Assembly (NCBI GenBank): GCA_963812675.1 | Contig: CAWEWR010000001.1 | Location: forward strand, 1 to 64,000 | DNA length: 64,000 nucleotides | Source: AP-15 sp963812675 | GTDB lineage: Bacteria > Pseudomonadota > Alphaproteobacteria > ATCC43930 > CGMCC-115725 | Direction: 5' to 3' | Part shown: positions 18,201 to 27,308 of the stretch, piece by piece | How positions within the stretch are numbered: the stretch's first letter is position 1 | Layout: each line of letters opens with the position of its first letter | Position numbers and translations under genes: made by a program | Notes under the pieces: generated by a model | What the model was told of the DNA's origin: nothing | The model's input: the letters and a program-made list of their open reading frames with translations, nothing else | Databases searched by the model: none

Positions 18201-19485
18201 TCATTCCGCGGCCGCCGGCAATTGCACGTTGCGGACCGGCACATTCGCCGGCGGGACCGGGCGTTGCTGCAGCCGATCGCTGATCACGTCCCAGATTTGC
18301 CGCAAGCGCTGAACGTGTAGATCGTCGCGAATGATCGCGACCAGCGAGTTCGAGCTCGAGCGCCGGGTCGAGTTGCATTTCACTGCTGCCGGGCGCCACG
18401 GGCCGATGCGGTTTGCCGCCCGGGTCACCGGCTGGCGGTTGAATTGCCTCGCCCCCTGCGGAGGGCGCCTCTCCGACCAGCGCCGGCACCAGCCGCCGGC
18501 GCAACGCCGGGCTGTCCAACGCCCTTTCGAGGTCGAAAATCGTGCGGATGTTGACTTCGCGCAGTCGCAGGGTGCGTGCCGAGCCGACCGCCAGGATCAA
18601 TTGCGCCTGCGCGACCCAATCGATGACCTCGTAGAGGCCGTAGGGGGTCTCCACGAAGATCTGGATCGGGTTGATCGTCGCCAGGTTCTGCACGTCCTCG
18701 ATCTCGAATTCGGCAAGGCGCAGCTTCATAAAGGGGTCGATGCCGAGGATCATGTCGAGCGGAAACTCCTCCTGCAAGGTTTGGCTTTCCGGGCTCACCC
18801 GTCGCAGCCGCAGCCAGGGGAATTTCGCCATCAGCGCGTCGATGCACAGGGTCGGAAAAAAACCAACCAGGAAAGCGATGACGACCATCGCATGCGGACC
18901 CAGCGAGTTGAGGATCTGGCTATGCCAGATTGCGGCGATCGTGAATACGGCGAGCAGTATGTGGCCGATCGACTGGAAAAACGAGATCGGCGCAAGATCG
19001 AAATTGGATATTCGCCGGACTAAATACTGAATCGTCCAGACATAGCTGCCGATGAATGTATAGCTCAGAGCACCGAGAAAAGGGCGATCGGCGGCCGCCA
19101 AATCATTGGGAACACTGATCGGGAAAACAAAATAATTCGGCAGAGGCACCACATCCGGCATGAACGCCATACGGAACCCGAGCGCTGTCAAGATGATGTA
19201 GATCGCGACAGGCAGCAAATAATAGGCGAACCTGTGGGGATCGTCGTGCAGGTCGCGCTCGGGATTGGCCTCGGGATCGTACTTGTATTTTACAAGCTCG
19301 AAAGAGGGGATGATCAATGGCGCGCCGTTGGGCAGGCTGGCAAAGCTGAACAGCCGCTCCAGATCGCGGACTATCTCGCGTCTGAAAGCGCGAATGTTGT
19401 TGCGGCCGACAAAAATGCCGAGCGGCACGACGCAGCTGAGCATTACCAGTGCCGTCCATCGCAACACTTCAGCGAAACCGGTCAT
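18201..19485 (-). CDS. Unknown multi-pass membrane protein with cytoplasmic C-terminal domain
   Basis: The product is about 427 residues. It has a TM segment at residues 10-28 (TALVMLSCVVPLGIFVG), others near 88-108 and 128-150, and two near 165-210, then a soluble C-terminal half. The soluble part includes LDMILGIDPFMKLRLAEFEI, ENVQ-like EDVQNLATINPIQIFVETP and a helical tail VAIIRDDLHVQRLRQIWDVI. The long frame reads through to 18163 inside the neighbouring esterase gene. Removing one G near 18345 instead gives this tail and a stop at 18201, clear of the neighbour. I do not recognise the family. Confidence 0.6.
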
Positions 19486-19697
19486 CTGCGTCTCCTCGAA
19501 ATTCCGGATCCGACCCGCTGCATCGCGTCCCGCGCTGACCAGGTGAGCTGGTCTTTAATTACTCTTTTTTGGTTAAGGAGGCTACGTGTTCTTCCCGAAC
19601 TACGGGTGCGCCGCCGCCCATGACGGCGGAGCGTTGTCGATGCCCAAATCCGATGCATCCCTGATCCGCACAATGCCGCCTTGTTGAGCAAACCGAG

Positions 19698-21257
19698 TTG
19701 CCGGTAGATAGCGCCGGCCGGCTCCGCTTCGCTCAATTTGGGGGCGTTTTGCTCGATCAACCCACCACCCGGGAACTTTTGACGGACCAAAGCGCCGAAG
19801 CCCGGACCACCCGGCGGCTCGTCATGACCGGCGTCATGCTGGCGATCTTCATGGTGGCGACGGACAGTTATATCGTCGCCACCGCGATGCCCACGATCGT
19901 CGCCGACCTCGGCGGGTTTCGCCTGTTCAGCTGGGCATTTGCCGCCTTTCTGCTGGCCCAGGCGGTGACGATCCCGATATATGGGCGCCTTGCCGACCTC
20001 TACGGCCGCAAGCGGGTGTTCTTTGCCGGCACAAGTGTGTTTCTGCTCGGTTCCCTGCTGTGCGGCTGCGCGTGGGACATGGGGGCGTTGGTCTTGTTCC
20101 GCGCGGTTCAAGGCATCGGCGCGGGCGCCATCCAGCCGATCGCCACGACCATTATCGGCGACATCTACACGCCGGTCGAGCGAGCGCGGATGCAGGGCTA
20201 CGTCTCCGGGATGTACGGCGTTGCGGCGGTCATCGGCCCGACATTGGGCGCCTTTGTCATCGAGCATGTCAGCTGGTCCTTGGTGTTCTGGGTCAATCTG
20301 CCGATCGGCGCCGCCACCTTCGTCATGTTCGGCCTTTATCTGCGCGAGCATCGCGAGCCGCGCCGGCATCAAATCGATTACCTCGGCTCGGCGCTGCTGA
20401 TGCTCGGGGTCGGGGCGCCGATGTTTGCCTTAGTGCAGATCGGCAACGCCGAAGGCCACACCCTCGCAGCGCTGGCGCTGGGCGGCGCGGTCGCGCTGAC
20501 GGCGCTGGCGCTCAACGAGAGGCGCGCGGCGGAGCCGATGCTGCCCTTGAAGGTTTGGCGCAACCGGGTCGTCGTGGTCGGCTGCCTCGCCGGCTTCTTC
20601 AACGGCGCGTTGATGATGGGCGTTTCCGGCTTTCTCCCGACCTATGTGCAGGGAGCCATGGGCCGCGGCGCGACGGCCGCCGGCGTGGTGCTCGCCGCGT
20701 CATCGGTCAGTTGGGCCTTCGCCAGCATGGCGGCGGGACGCCTGATGATCCGCACCTCATACCGCCTGTCGGCGTCGATCGGCGGCCTCTGTCTCGTTGC
20801 CGGCAGCCTCATGCTCATCCTGTTGACCCCGGCAAGCGGGCTCTTCTGGGCCGGAAGCGGTGCCTTCATGCTCGGCGTCGGCATGGGTTTCTGCAACACT
20901 GCGTTCATCGTCTCGACCCAGGCGAGCGTCGGCTGGAACGATCGCGGCATGGCTACCTCGTCGACGATGTTCATGCGCATCGTCGGCCAGTCGGTCGGCG
21001 CTGCCGTGTTCGGCGCCATCCTCAATTTCGGGGTCTATCGCCTGCTGCCCAATGCCGGCGACGCCGTCAACCGGCTGATGTCGCCGGCCGCCCGCCAGAC
21101 CCTCGGTGCCGGTGAAATTGAGCGCCTGACTGAAGCTGTCGGCAGCTCGCTCCACGTCGTCTACATGATCGCCGGCCTCGTGGCCCTCATCAGCCTGGTC
21201 CTGGCCATGGCCCTGCCGGCAAGGCTGAGCCCGACGCGGCCACATCGGGGCGCCTGA
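19698..21257 (+). CDS. MFS drug:H+ antiporter, DHA2 (EmrB/QacA) type
   Basis: The product of up to 519 residues has 14 predicted membrane segments. Motif A is YGRLADLYGRKRVFF in loop 2-3, motif B-like LFRAVQGIGAGAIQPI lies in helix 4, and motif C GVAAVIGPTLGAFV lies in helix 5. These place it in the 14-TM export group that pumps hydrophobic compounds using the proton gradient. The start is uncertain: the frame opens with TTG at 19698 and the first internal ATG is just before helix 1. No MFP (EmrA) partner is adjacent. It is divergent from the unknown membrane protein gene. Confidence 0.85.
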   Translation: MPVDSAGRLRFAQFGGVLLDQPTTRELLTDQSAEARTTRRLVMTGVMLAIFMVATDSYIVATAMPTIVADLGGFRLFSWAFAAFLLAQAVTIPIYGRLADLYGRKRVFFAGTSVFLLGSLLCGCAWDMGALVLFRAVQGIGAGAIQPIATTIIGDIYTPVERARMQGYVSGMYGVAAVIGPTLGAFVIEHVSWSLVFWVNLPIGAATFVMFGLYLREHREPRRHQIDYLGSALLMLGVGAPMFALVQIGNAEGHTLAALALGGAVALTALALNERRAAEPMLPLKVWRNRVVVVGCLAGFFNGALMMGVSGFLPTYVQGAMGRGATAAGVVLAASSVSWAFASMAAGRLMIRTSYRLSASIGGLCLVAGSLMLILLTPASGLFWAGSGAFMLGVGMGFCNTAFIVSTQASVGWNDRGMATSSTMFMRIVGQSVGAAVFGAILNFGVYRLLPNAGDAVNRLMSPAARQTLGAGEIERLTEAVGSSLHVVYMIAGLVALISLVLAMALPARLSPTRPHRGA

Positions 21258-22040
21258 ACTCGCGCGGCCTTCATAAGGTGCACAATACGGTGGCCCCGCG
21301 GCCGTCTAGCTGTTTTTGCTGTTTTTTGCAGCGATTTATCAGCTATCCAATTTCGTCCTCTGCGGAAATCCCAGGCTGCCGAGGATTCGGCGATATGAGA
21401 AAACAGCCAGATCGCCTCGGTGATGCCGCTCTTCCTCGCTGTTTGTGGCATAAATGCAACAATCGCAAACCGTCATTTCCAACGAGTTCCCTCTCGCGAT
21501 CCCTTTGAAGATCCGGCGCGCCCCTGATATCATAATAAGCAATATTTGTCAATTAAATAAATGGTTTTACAGCACGTTAAGACCTCGTTCGCCTTGCCGC
21601 CACAGCCGTGTTCTGCATCATCCGTTTGGTAGGGCGCTGCGACCGGGGCAGCGGGCGCGGTGACGGCCACGTTGGGAAGCGATGCCAGTCCGGGAATGGG
21701 CGGCTATCTACTTGGCTTGCATTAGTTTACTTGTATTATTTTCACCAGATGAAGTCATAATTACAATTAACACCATCCAATACCCTTCTGCACAAGCCTG
21801 GCGCTCCGAGTCATTCACACAATTCATCAAGCAATGACGCACCATCGCTCATACCAAATCCGCTACACCGGCGAAAGCCGGTGCCCACGGCAAAACTGGA
21901 TCCCGGCGTTCCCCACGGAACAAGTCCGTGGGCTGAAGGCCCACGGGAAAGCGCGGAGGGGACGTCGAGCTGCATCAACTGAATGAACCTGTGCACTCGC
22001 GCTCCCATTTCCGCGAGCTTCACCCTGCCGTACCCGCGGG
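21258..22040. other. Gene-poor 0.8 kb spacer with palindromes and a decayed gene fragment
   Basis: No credible gene is present; short open frames here lack ribosome sites and homology. The stretch holds T-rich tracts near 21310-21330, two AT-rich patches (21500-21560, 21715-21790) that contrast with the GC-rich surroundings, the decayed paralogue fragment at 21628-21710, a perfect CACCGGC-GAAA-GCCGGTG hairpin at about 21867-21884, and a second palindrome around CCCACGGAACAAGTCCGTGG at about 21912-21931. Confidence 0.6.
21628..21710 (-). pseudogene. Remnant of a third copy of the secreted paralogue family
   Basis: The minus strand encodes SLPNVAVTAPAAPVAAPY, nearly identical to the region just after the signal peptide of the gene at 22041-22817 (SLPNVTVTAPAAPVAVPY). 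At DNA level about 50 of 56 bases match 22670-22724. The flank CCAGTCCGGGAATGGGCGGC matches the 5' end of that gene but with roughly 70 bases missing between. No start or downstream coding part remains. Confidence 0.6.
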
Positions 22041-22817
22041 TTATTCGCCGGGTTTTCGCAGGTTGCCGACCGGATCGTACTGTCGAACCTGCAATGAGTC
22101 GAGCACGTAGGCGACATCCTCGGGCCGCACCGCGGCGGTGTCGGTAGCGCAGATGCTCGCGTGCATGATGTAGATGTAGCCGCCTGCCCACTTTGGTCCG
22201 GCCTTTTGGACCGCGGCACAATTGTGAGGCCCATCCGAGAATTCGATGGACTTGTCTTCGCCATTGCTCACGAAATTACGCCAATTAGTGCCACGCCGCG
22301 TCACCTGGTTCATATCATGAAAGTCTTCCTGATCGTATCCAGAATTACCATTGACGTAACAATACTGTGATGTTTGATGCCCAATGGCAGTAACCTTGTA
22401 GGGGTCGAATATCAAAGTATCGGCCTCGATCGACAAGTGGCCGGAGCTATAGATCGCCACATCGAGGGCCAGATCGCAGTTGCTGCCGCCTTTCGGGTTG
22501 GTAATTTGGTCTGTCGCGCCTGGTAACAACCTATATCCTCGCAGGCACCTGCCTCCCGTGGCAGGGGCGATGAAGGTCGCCGTACACGGGACCTCGCGAA
22601 ATCTGTCCTCCTCGACGCGATATCGACCGCTATAAGGATTTCGCTGGTAGGCCTTACCCGGATCGCGCAGGTAGGGTACTGCGACAGGCGCAGCGGGCGC
22701 GGTGACGGTGACGTTGGGAAGCGACAATTGCTCGGTTTGCTGCGCCCAGGCGCTAGTTGCGGACGCCGCAATCGCCGATCCTATGATGACGCTCCCCAAT
22801 CCGGGAACGGCCGGCAT
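22041..22817 (-). CDS. Secreted protein of unknown function, paralogue A
   Basis: The 258-residue product has a hydrophobic leader ending around ATSAWAQQ (residues 1-26), so it is exported, and no later membrane segment. The mature part starts with a short Pro/Ala linker (PNVTVTAPAAPVAVPYLRDP), then RNPYSGRYRVEEDRF, a Cys pair region (VPCTATF, GRCLRGYRL) and CDLALDVAIY. The conserved C-terminal half includes GYDQEDFHDMNQVTRRGTNW, KSIEFSDGPHNC and LQVRQYDPVGNLRKPGE. I do not recognise the family. It lies 4 bases downstream of a close paralogue on the same strand. Paired cysteines suggest disulfides in the periplasm. Confidence 0.7.
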   Translation of the reverse strand: MPAVPGLGSVIIGSAIAASATSAWAQQTEQLSLPNVTVTAPAAPVAVPYLRDPGKAYQRNPYSGRYRVEEDRFREVPCTATFIAPATGGRCLRGYRLLPGATDQITNPKGGSNCDLALDVAIYSSGHLSIEADTLIFDPYKVTAIGHQTSQYCYVNGNSGYDQEDFHDMNQVTRRGTNWRNFVSNGEDKSIEFSDGPHNCAAVQKAGPKWAGGYIYIMHASICATDTAAVRPEDVAYVLDSLQVRQYDPVGNLRKPGE

Positions 22818-22820
22818 GAT

Positions 22821-23588
22821 TTATTCGCCGGCTTTTCGCAAATTGCCGACTGGATCGTATTGGCGGACCTGCAATGAACCGAGCGCGTAGGCGACATCTT
22901 CGGCTCGCACCACGGCCGTGTCGGCCCGGCAGATGCTGGCGTGAAGCATGTAGACGTAGCCGCCTCGCCACGGCGTGCCAGGCTTGTGAACAGCGACGCA
23001 ATTGTGCAGTCCATCCGCAAATTCGATGGACTTGTCTTCGCCATTACTAATGAGATTACGCCAATTGGTGCCGCGCCTCGTCACTTGGTTCATGTCCTGG
23101 AAATCTTCCTGGTCGTAGCCGGGATTACCAACGACATAGCAGTATTTGCCTGGAAGCCCGGTCGCCGCGAGCTTGTACGGATCGAAAATCAATGTGCTCG
23201 CTTCGATCGACAAGTTGCCAACGCGGTACATGACCACGTCGAGCGCCATGTCGCATTTGAGGCCTCCTCTTTGGGCAAAGAGAGCGGTTCCGGGCACCAG
23301 TCGATAGCCCTGCAAGCACTTGCCTCCAGCCGAGGACGCGATACGGGTCTCATTGCACGGCACCTCCGCGAATTTATCCTCCTCGACGCGATAGCGGCCG
23401 GCATAGGGATTTCGCTCGTACGACTTCCAAGGATTGCGCATATAGGGCGGCTCGACCGGAGCCGCGGGCGCGGTTACGGTGACATTCGGAACCGGCAGCT
23501 GCTTAGTCTCTTGGGCATAGGTGCCGCTCGCCGACGACATAGTCGCCAACGCTGCGATCGCGACCGCTAGTCTGCAAATCGCCTGCAT
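22821..23588 (-). CDS. Secreted protein of unknown function, paralogue B
   Basis: From the ATG at 23588 (MQAICRLAVAIAALATMSS), chosen for its GAGGCGG site, the 255-residue product has a signal peptide ending near GTYAQ. It shares the whole plan of paralogue A: PNVTVTAPAAPVEPPYMRNP, RNPYAGRYRVEEDKF, CNETRI, GKCLQGYRL, CDMALDVVMY, GYDQEDFQDMNQVTRRGTNW and LQVRQYDPVGNLRKAGE. Four bases separate the two genes, so they are one transcript and a tandem duplication. The C-terminal halves are the most alike. Function is unknown. Confidence 0.72.
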   Translation of the reverse strand: MQAICRLAVAIAALATMSSASGTYAQETKQLPVPNVTVTAPAAPVEPPYMRNPWKSYERNPYAGRYRVEEDKFAEVPCNETRIASSAGGKCLQGYRLVPGTALFAQRGGLKCDMALDVVMYRVGNLSIEASTLIFDPYKLAATGLPGKYCYVVGNPGYDQEDFQDMNQVTRRGTNWRNLISNGEDKSIEFADGLHNCVAVHKPGTPWRGGYVYMLHASICRADTAVVRAEDVAYALGSLQVRQYDPVGNLRKAGE

Positions 23589-23755
23589 GATCCGCCTCCT
23601 CGATGGCCGAGCCGCCGGCGTCACCAATTCCGCACCGGCGCGACCTTGACGATAATATGGCAAGTAAAAATTTGCCACATGCCCGTTCGCGTGTCGCGCG
23701 AGGGGTCGCCGCTGCAAAGTTGCACTGATTGCGGTATTCTTACGCGCTTCTTGCG

Positions 23756-24571
23756 ATGGTCTGGGGTGCGCTCGCAGTGAACAGGATCAGGCTGCCCCTT
23801 GCTTTATCGATTGCCGGCCATGCTTTCGTATTGGCGCTGCTGATCCTGTTTGCCGCCGCGACCCGGCCCTCCCCGGAAACGGCGATGCCCGGAGGTTTCG
23901 CGGTTGTTCTCGGCCAGATGCTCCCTGAAGCCAAAACCCCGCCCGCCCCGCAGGCGTTGCCGTCGCAAGCGGCCGCGGTGAGACAGCCCGAGCCTTTGGT
24001 TGAGGCAACCGAGCCTGCTCCCGCCCCCGTGCCGGAATTCCCGGTGCTGCCGCCGGACCAAATGGCCGCCGTAACCGCGCCGCCGCCGCGGCGTAAGCCC
24101 GTCGTCAGGGAGCCGCCAAAACACGTCACGCACCGGACGGAGCGGCCACCAGAGCCTGCCTCTGAGCCGACGCCTGCGTCGCCCAGATTCGCCGAGTTGC
24201 CTCCCGCGGGGATCGGTGGTGCACAATACCCGGCCGCGCAACCGGCGGCAGCTGCCGTGGGGCCGGCGCCAGTCCCGAGACCGGATGCCGCCGCGAGCTA
24301 CCAAGCAATGATCAGCGCCTGGCTCGAAAGCCATAAACGCTATCCGGAATCGGCCCGTGAGCGTGGCGAGGAAGGCAGCGCAGCGCTGCGTTTTCGGATC
24401 GACCGATCTGGCCGCGTCCTCGACTACAGCTACGCGAGCACCGGATATCCAGACCTTGATGCCGGTCTCGACGAGATGTTGCGCGGCGCGCAGCTGCCCC
24501 CATTTCCGCCAGGGATGGCAGCATCCCGCATCGAGGTCTCGCTAATGATGCGGTTCAACTTGACCCGGTAG
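23756..24571 (+). CDS. TonB-like energy transducer with C-terminal TonB domain
   Basis: The product (about 271 residues from ATG 23756; starts at TTG 23729 or a downstream GTG are possible) has one N-terminal membrane anchor (LALSIAGHAFVLALLILFAA). A long Pro/Ala/Glu-rich periplasmic spacer follows to about residue 175, then a TonB_C-type domain with SWLESHKRYPESARERGEEG-like sequence, VLDYSYASTGYPDLD and LPPFPPGM. TonB links ExbB/ExbD to outer-membrane receptors; neither is present nearby. It is divergent from the secreted paralogue pair, which could be its envelope partners only by position. Confidence 0.75.
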   Translation: MVWGALAVNRIRLPLALSIAGHAFVLALLILFAAATRPSPETAMPGGFAVVLGQMLPEAKTPPAPQALPSQAAAVRQPEPLVEATEPAPAPVPEFPVLPPDQMAAVTAPPPRRKPVVREPPKHVTHRTERPPEPASEPTPASPRFAELPPAGIGGAQYPAAQPAAAAVGPAPVPRPDAAASYQAMISAWLESHKRYPESARERGEEGSAALRFRIDRSGRVLDYSYASTGYPDLDAGLDEMLRGAQLPPFPPGMAASRIEVSLMMRFNLTR

Positions 24572-24583
24572 CCGGCCCTCGCC

Positions 24584-26221
24584 TCAAGCCGCCTTGGCCT
24601 TCATAGCCGAGCCGGCGGGACGCGCCTCGGCGAGGATCAGGTCGGCGCCTTTTTCGGCGATCATGATCGTCGCCGCGTTGGTGTTGCCGGAAACGACGGT
24701 CGGCATGATCGAGGCGTCGATCACCCTCAGCGCCTCAACGCCGTGAACCCGCAGCGCGGTATCGACTACCGCATTTTCGCGCGGCCCCATCATGCAGGTG
24801 CTGGTCGGGTGGTAGGTCGTGCCGGCGGTCTGGCGGATATGGTCGAGGAAATCTTCGTCGCTCTGCGCCGCCGGGCCGGGCAGGAATTCCTCGGAGACGC
24901 ATTTCTGCATTGCCGCGGTCTGGAATATGCCTCGCGCGATGCGAAGCCCGGCAATCAAGGTGTCCTTGTCGGCCTGCGTCGATAGGTAGTTCGGCTGGAT
25001 GGCGGGCGGCGCTGCGGGATCGGGCGACCGGATCCTGAGCCAGCCGCGGCTCTCCGGCCGGCAGGGGATGCAGGTCGCCTGGCACGCCGGAAAATCGTGC
25101 ATCCCCTCCCCCGGCCGCACAAAGCTGCCGGCGAGGAACTGATACTGCACATCCGGCAAGTCGAGGCCGGGCCGGGTGCGCGCAAAGAGCCCGATCGGCG
25201 CCGCTCCCATCATTAATGCGCCGCGGCGTGCCAGCGCGTATGAAAACCCGGCATGAGTCTGCCGCAGCCAGCTCCGCGAGACTTCGTTCAAGGTGTTGGC
25301 ACGCCGCGCGCAATAAACGACGCGCGAGTTGATGTGATCTTGCAGGTTCTCGCCGACCCCCGGCAGATCGTGCACCGCCGCAATGCCGTGCTGCTGCAGC
25401 AATTGCCCCGGCCCGATCCCGGAAAGCTGCAGTAGTTGCGGCGAGTTGATCGAGCCGCCGGCGAGCAATACTTCGCGCCGCGCCTGGGCTCTGTGCACGA
25501 TCCCGTCCTGCGAATATTCGAGGCCGACTGCGCGCTTGCCCTCGAACAGCACGCGGTGCGCCAATGCCCGAATCTCGACCCGCAGATTGGGCCGCCGCAT
25601 TGCGGGCCGCAGATAAGCGACTGCGGCGCTGCAGCGCCGCATGTTGCGGACGGTCACCTGCAATGGACCGACGCCGTCCTGCTCGGCACCGTTGAAATCC
25701 GGGTTGAACTTATGGCCGGCCTCCTGCGCTCCGGCGATGAAGGCGTCATGCAGTTCATGCCGCGCCCGCAGGTCGGAGACGCACAGCGGTCCGCCGGCGC
25801 CGTGATGCTCGTCGGCGCCGCGCTCCTGATGCTCGGCGCGCCGGAAATAGGGCAGCACGTCCTCGTAGGACCAGCCGGTATTGCCGAGCTGGCGCCACAG
25901 ATCGAAATCCTGTCTTTGGCCGCGGATATAGATTAGCCCGTTGATCGAGCTCGATCCGCCGAGCACCTTGCCGCGCGGCCACAGCATGCGACGTCCATTG
26001 AGCTCAGCGAGAGGCTCAGTCTCGAACACCCAGGTGATCTTCGGGTGGAAGATGTTTCGGTAGAACCCGGCGGGGATGTGAATCCACGGGTTGCCGTCCC
26101 TCCCGCCCGCTTCCAGCAAAAGCACGCGCGTTGTGCGGTCGGCGGTTAGGCGGTTCGCCAGCACGCAGCCCGCAGAGCCGGCGCCGACGATGATGAAATC
26201 GAAGTCTCCTGCGTCTTGCAT
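24584..26221 (-). CDS. GMC-family flavoprotein oxidoreductase (choline/alcohol dehydrogenase-like)
   Basis: The 545-residue enzyme opens with the ADP-binding fold GAGSAGCVLANRL (GxGxxG at residues 13-18), then the GMC signatures WPRGKVLGGSSSINGLIYIRG (signature 1) and AGGSINSPQLLQLSGIGP (signature 2). The C-terminal active-site block has GTTYHPTSTCMMG with the catalytic His, and VSGNTNAATIMIAEKGADLI with the paired Asn. It oxidises primary alcohols using FAD. It is close to choline dehydrogenase in plan, but no betB or betI lies nearby, so the substrate is open. It is convergent with the TonB-like gene, 12 bases apart. Confidence 0.9.
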   Translation of the reverse strand: MQDAGDFDFIIVGAGSAGCVLANRLTADRTTRVLLLEAGGRDGNPWIHIPAGFYRNIFHPKITWVFETEPLAELNGRRMLWPRGKVLGGSSSINGLIYIRGQRQDFDLWRQLGNTGWSYEDVLPYFRRAEHQERGADEHHGAGGPLCVSDLRARHELHDAFIAGAQEAGHKFNPDFNGAEQDGVGPLQVTVRNMRRCSAAVAYLRPAMRRPNLRVEIRALAHRVLFEGKRAVGLEYSQDGIVHRAQARREVLLAGGSINSPQLLQLSGIGPGQLLQQHGIAAVHDLPGVGENLQDHINSRVVYCARRANTLNEVSRSWLRQTHAGFSYALARRGALMMGAAPIGLFARTRPGLDLPDVQYQFLAGSFVRPGEGMHDFPACQATCIPCRPESRGWLRIRSPDPAAPPAIQPNYLSTQADKDTLIAGLRIARGIFQTAAMQKCVSEEFLPGPAAQSDEDFLDHIRQTAGTTYHPTSTCMMGPRENAVVDTALRVHGVEALRVIDASIMPTVVSGNTNAATIMIAEKGADLILAEARPAGSAMKAKAA

Positions 26222-26307
26222 GCCTGCGCTCCGCGAAATCCGATCTGATATTCTATCTCACCGCCGCTGCTCGTTATATGATGTCTTGCAACTCAACGGA
26301 GCACGAC

Positions 26308-26523
26308 ATGCGTGTGGCGGTGTTGGCGATTATTGGTCTGGTGTGTCTCACGACAATAGCCATGACAGCTTCCGCTTCCCCCGCCGGATCAGTTGGGAGG
26401 GAAGCCGGCGCCTCGTCGTATCGCGTCGAGGTCGCTCAGGGCTGCGGACCCGGCTTTCATTGGGTTGGCAAACATCGCAACCGATATGGCGCATGGGTCC
26501 TGGGCCACTGCGCAAGAAACTAA
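26308..26523 (+). CDS. Small secreted Cys-containing protein
   Basis: The 71-residue product from ATG 26308 has a signal peptide (MRVAVLAIIGLVCLTTIAM, probable cleavage after ASA) and a short mature part with GCGPGFHWVGKHRNRYGAW followed by VLGHC. Similar small exported proteins with a GCGxGxHxxxxGxC pattern are common in Hyphomicrobiales genomes and have no known function. The two mature cysteines could form one disulfide. An in-frame ATG at 26278 would put a polar extension before the signal peptide, so I reject it. Confidence 0.6.
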   Translation: MRVAVLAIIGLVCLTTIAMTASASPAGSVGREAGASSYRVEVAQGCGPGFHWVGKHRNRYGAWVLGHCARN

Positions 26524-26543
26524 CCTCTGCCGGGCCTCCGCAA

Positions 26544-26679
26544 ACCCTCACCCACCAAGCCCTTCGGGCTTGGTCCCCCCTCTCCCGCAGTGCGGGCGAG
26601 GAGCTTCGTGCTGAATGCGTCGTAGTCCCTCTCCCGCACCGCGGGAGAGGGTGCCGAGCGCAGCGAGGCGGGTGAGGGC
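26544..26679. repeat. GC-rich palindromic intergenic repeat, family R1 (copy 2, double)
   Basis: Two linked modules are present: CCCTCACCCACCAAGCCC with TTCGGGCTTGG, and CCCTCTCCCGCACCGCGGGAGAGGG followed by GAGCGCAGCGAGGCGGGTGAGGG. They are the reverse complement of copy 1 at 1892-1979. It fills the space between the small secreted gene and the end of the ThDP decarboxylase beta subunit gene. Confidence 0.75.
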
Positions 26680-26709
26680 TCCCCGATATCGATCGTTAGG
26701 TCCATTCGG

Positions 26710-27291
26710 TTACATGCCTAATTCCTTGCGCAGGTCCTTGATCACTTGGTCCCGCGTGCGGGTCTGCCAGCGGCGGCGGCGGCCGATCGGCGCGTTTTCG
26801 ATTTCCGGAGCGACCTTTGAGGCGACAAACACCGGACCCGGCTTGCCTAGGATCTCGGGCAGAGCGGCGGAAAACTTCTCGAGTTCCCGGAAGGCGAATG
26901 CTCGGGGATAGCCGGCGCCGCGTGCGATCACGTCGTAGTTGGTGTTTTCGGCATTGGGGACCGGCTGGCCGCCCGTTGTCGCGTAGCAGCCATTGTCGAT
27001 TAGGAAGTGATAGAAATTCGCCGGCTGCTGCTCGGCTATCGTGACCAGCATGCCGAGACTCATCAGGATGTCGCCCTCGGAATCGAAGAGGATGACCCTC
27101 TTCTCCGGTCGCGCCAGCGCCAGCCCCAGCGCAAAGCCGGCGTGCCCGCCCATTGCCGGATCGCCGACCGGCACGTCGAGGTTCGGCCGCGTCGTGAGGT
27201 CGGTCCAATAGCGGCCACCGCGGCCTGGAACGACGATCGCGTCCTCGCGAAAGGGAGCGAAGGCCTTCAACAAATCGGCTGTGTGCATCAT
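26710..27291 (-). CDS. ThDP-dependent decarboxylase, beta (PP-domain) subunit, ComE/phosphonopyruvate decarboxylase-like
   Basis: The 193-residue product corresponds to the C-terminal PP domain of sulfopyruvate/phosphonopyruvate decarboxylases. The ThDP-Mg motif is SEGDILMSLGMLVTIAEQQ followed by IDNGCYATTGGQP. DPAMGGHAGFALGLALARP precedes it. The separate Pyr-domain subunit lies 17 bases upstream on the same strand, so together they form one two-chain enzyme. In other bacteria this pair makes sulfoacetaldehyde or phosphonoacetaldehyde. No coenzyme M, sulfonate or phosphonate genes are nearby, so the 2-oxoacid is unknown. The C-terminus is Arg-rich (GRRRRWQTRTRDQV). Confidence 0.78.
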   Translation of the reverse strand: MMHTADLLKAFAPFREDAIVVPGRGGRYWTDLTTRPNLDVPVGDPAMGGHAGFALGLALARPEKRVILFDSEGDILMSLGMLVTIAEQQPANFYHFLIDNGCYATTGGQPVPNAENTNYDVIARGAGYPRAFAFRELEKFSAALPEILGKPGPVFVASKVAPEIENAPIGRRRRWQTRTRDQVIKDLRKELGM

Positions 27292-27308
27292 AGCGAAGGG
27301 CGCTCCCT

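Noticed and set aside
21339..21552. Two overlapping 67-69 codon minus-strand frames in the AT-rich spacer
   Set aside because: They overlap in different frames, lack a ribosome site and signal peptide, and have no recognisable similarity.
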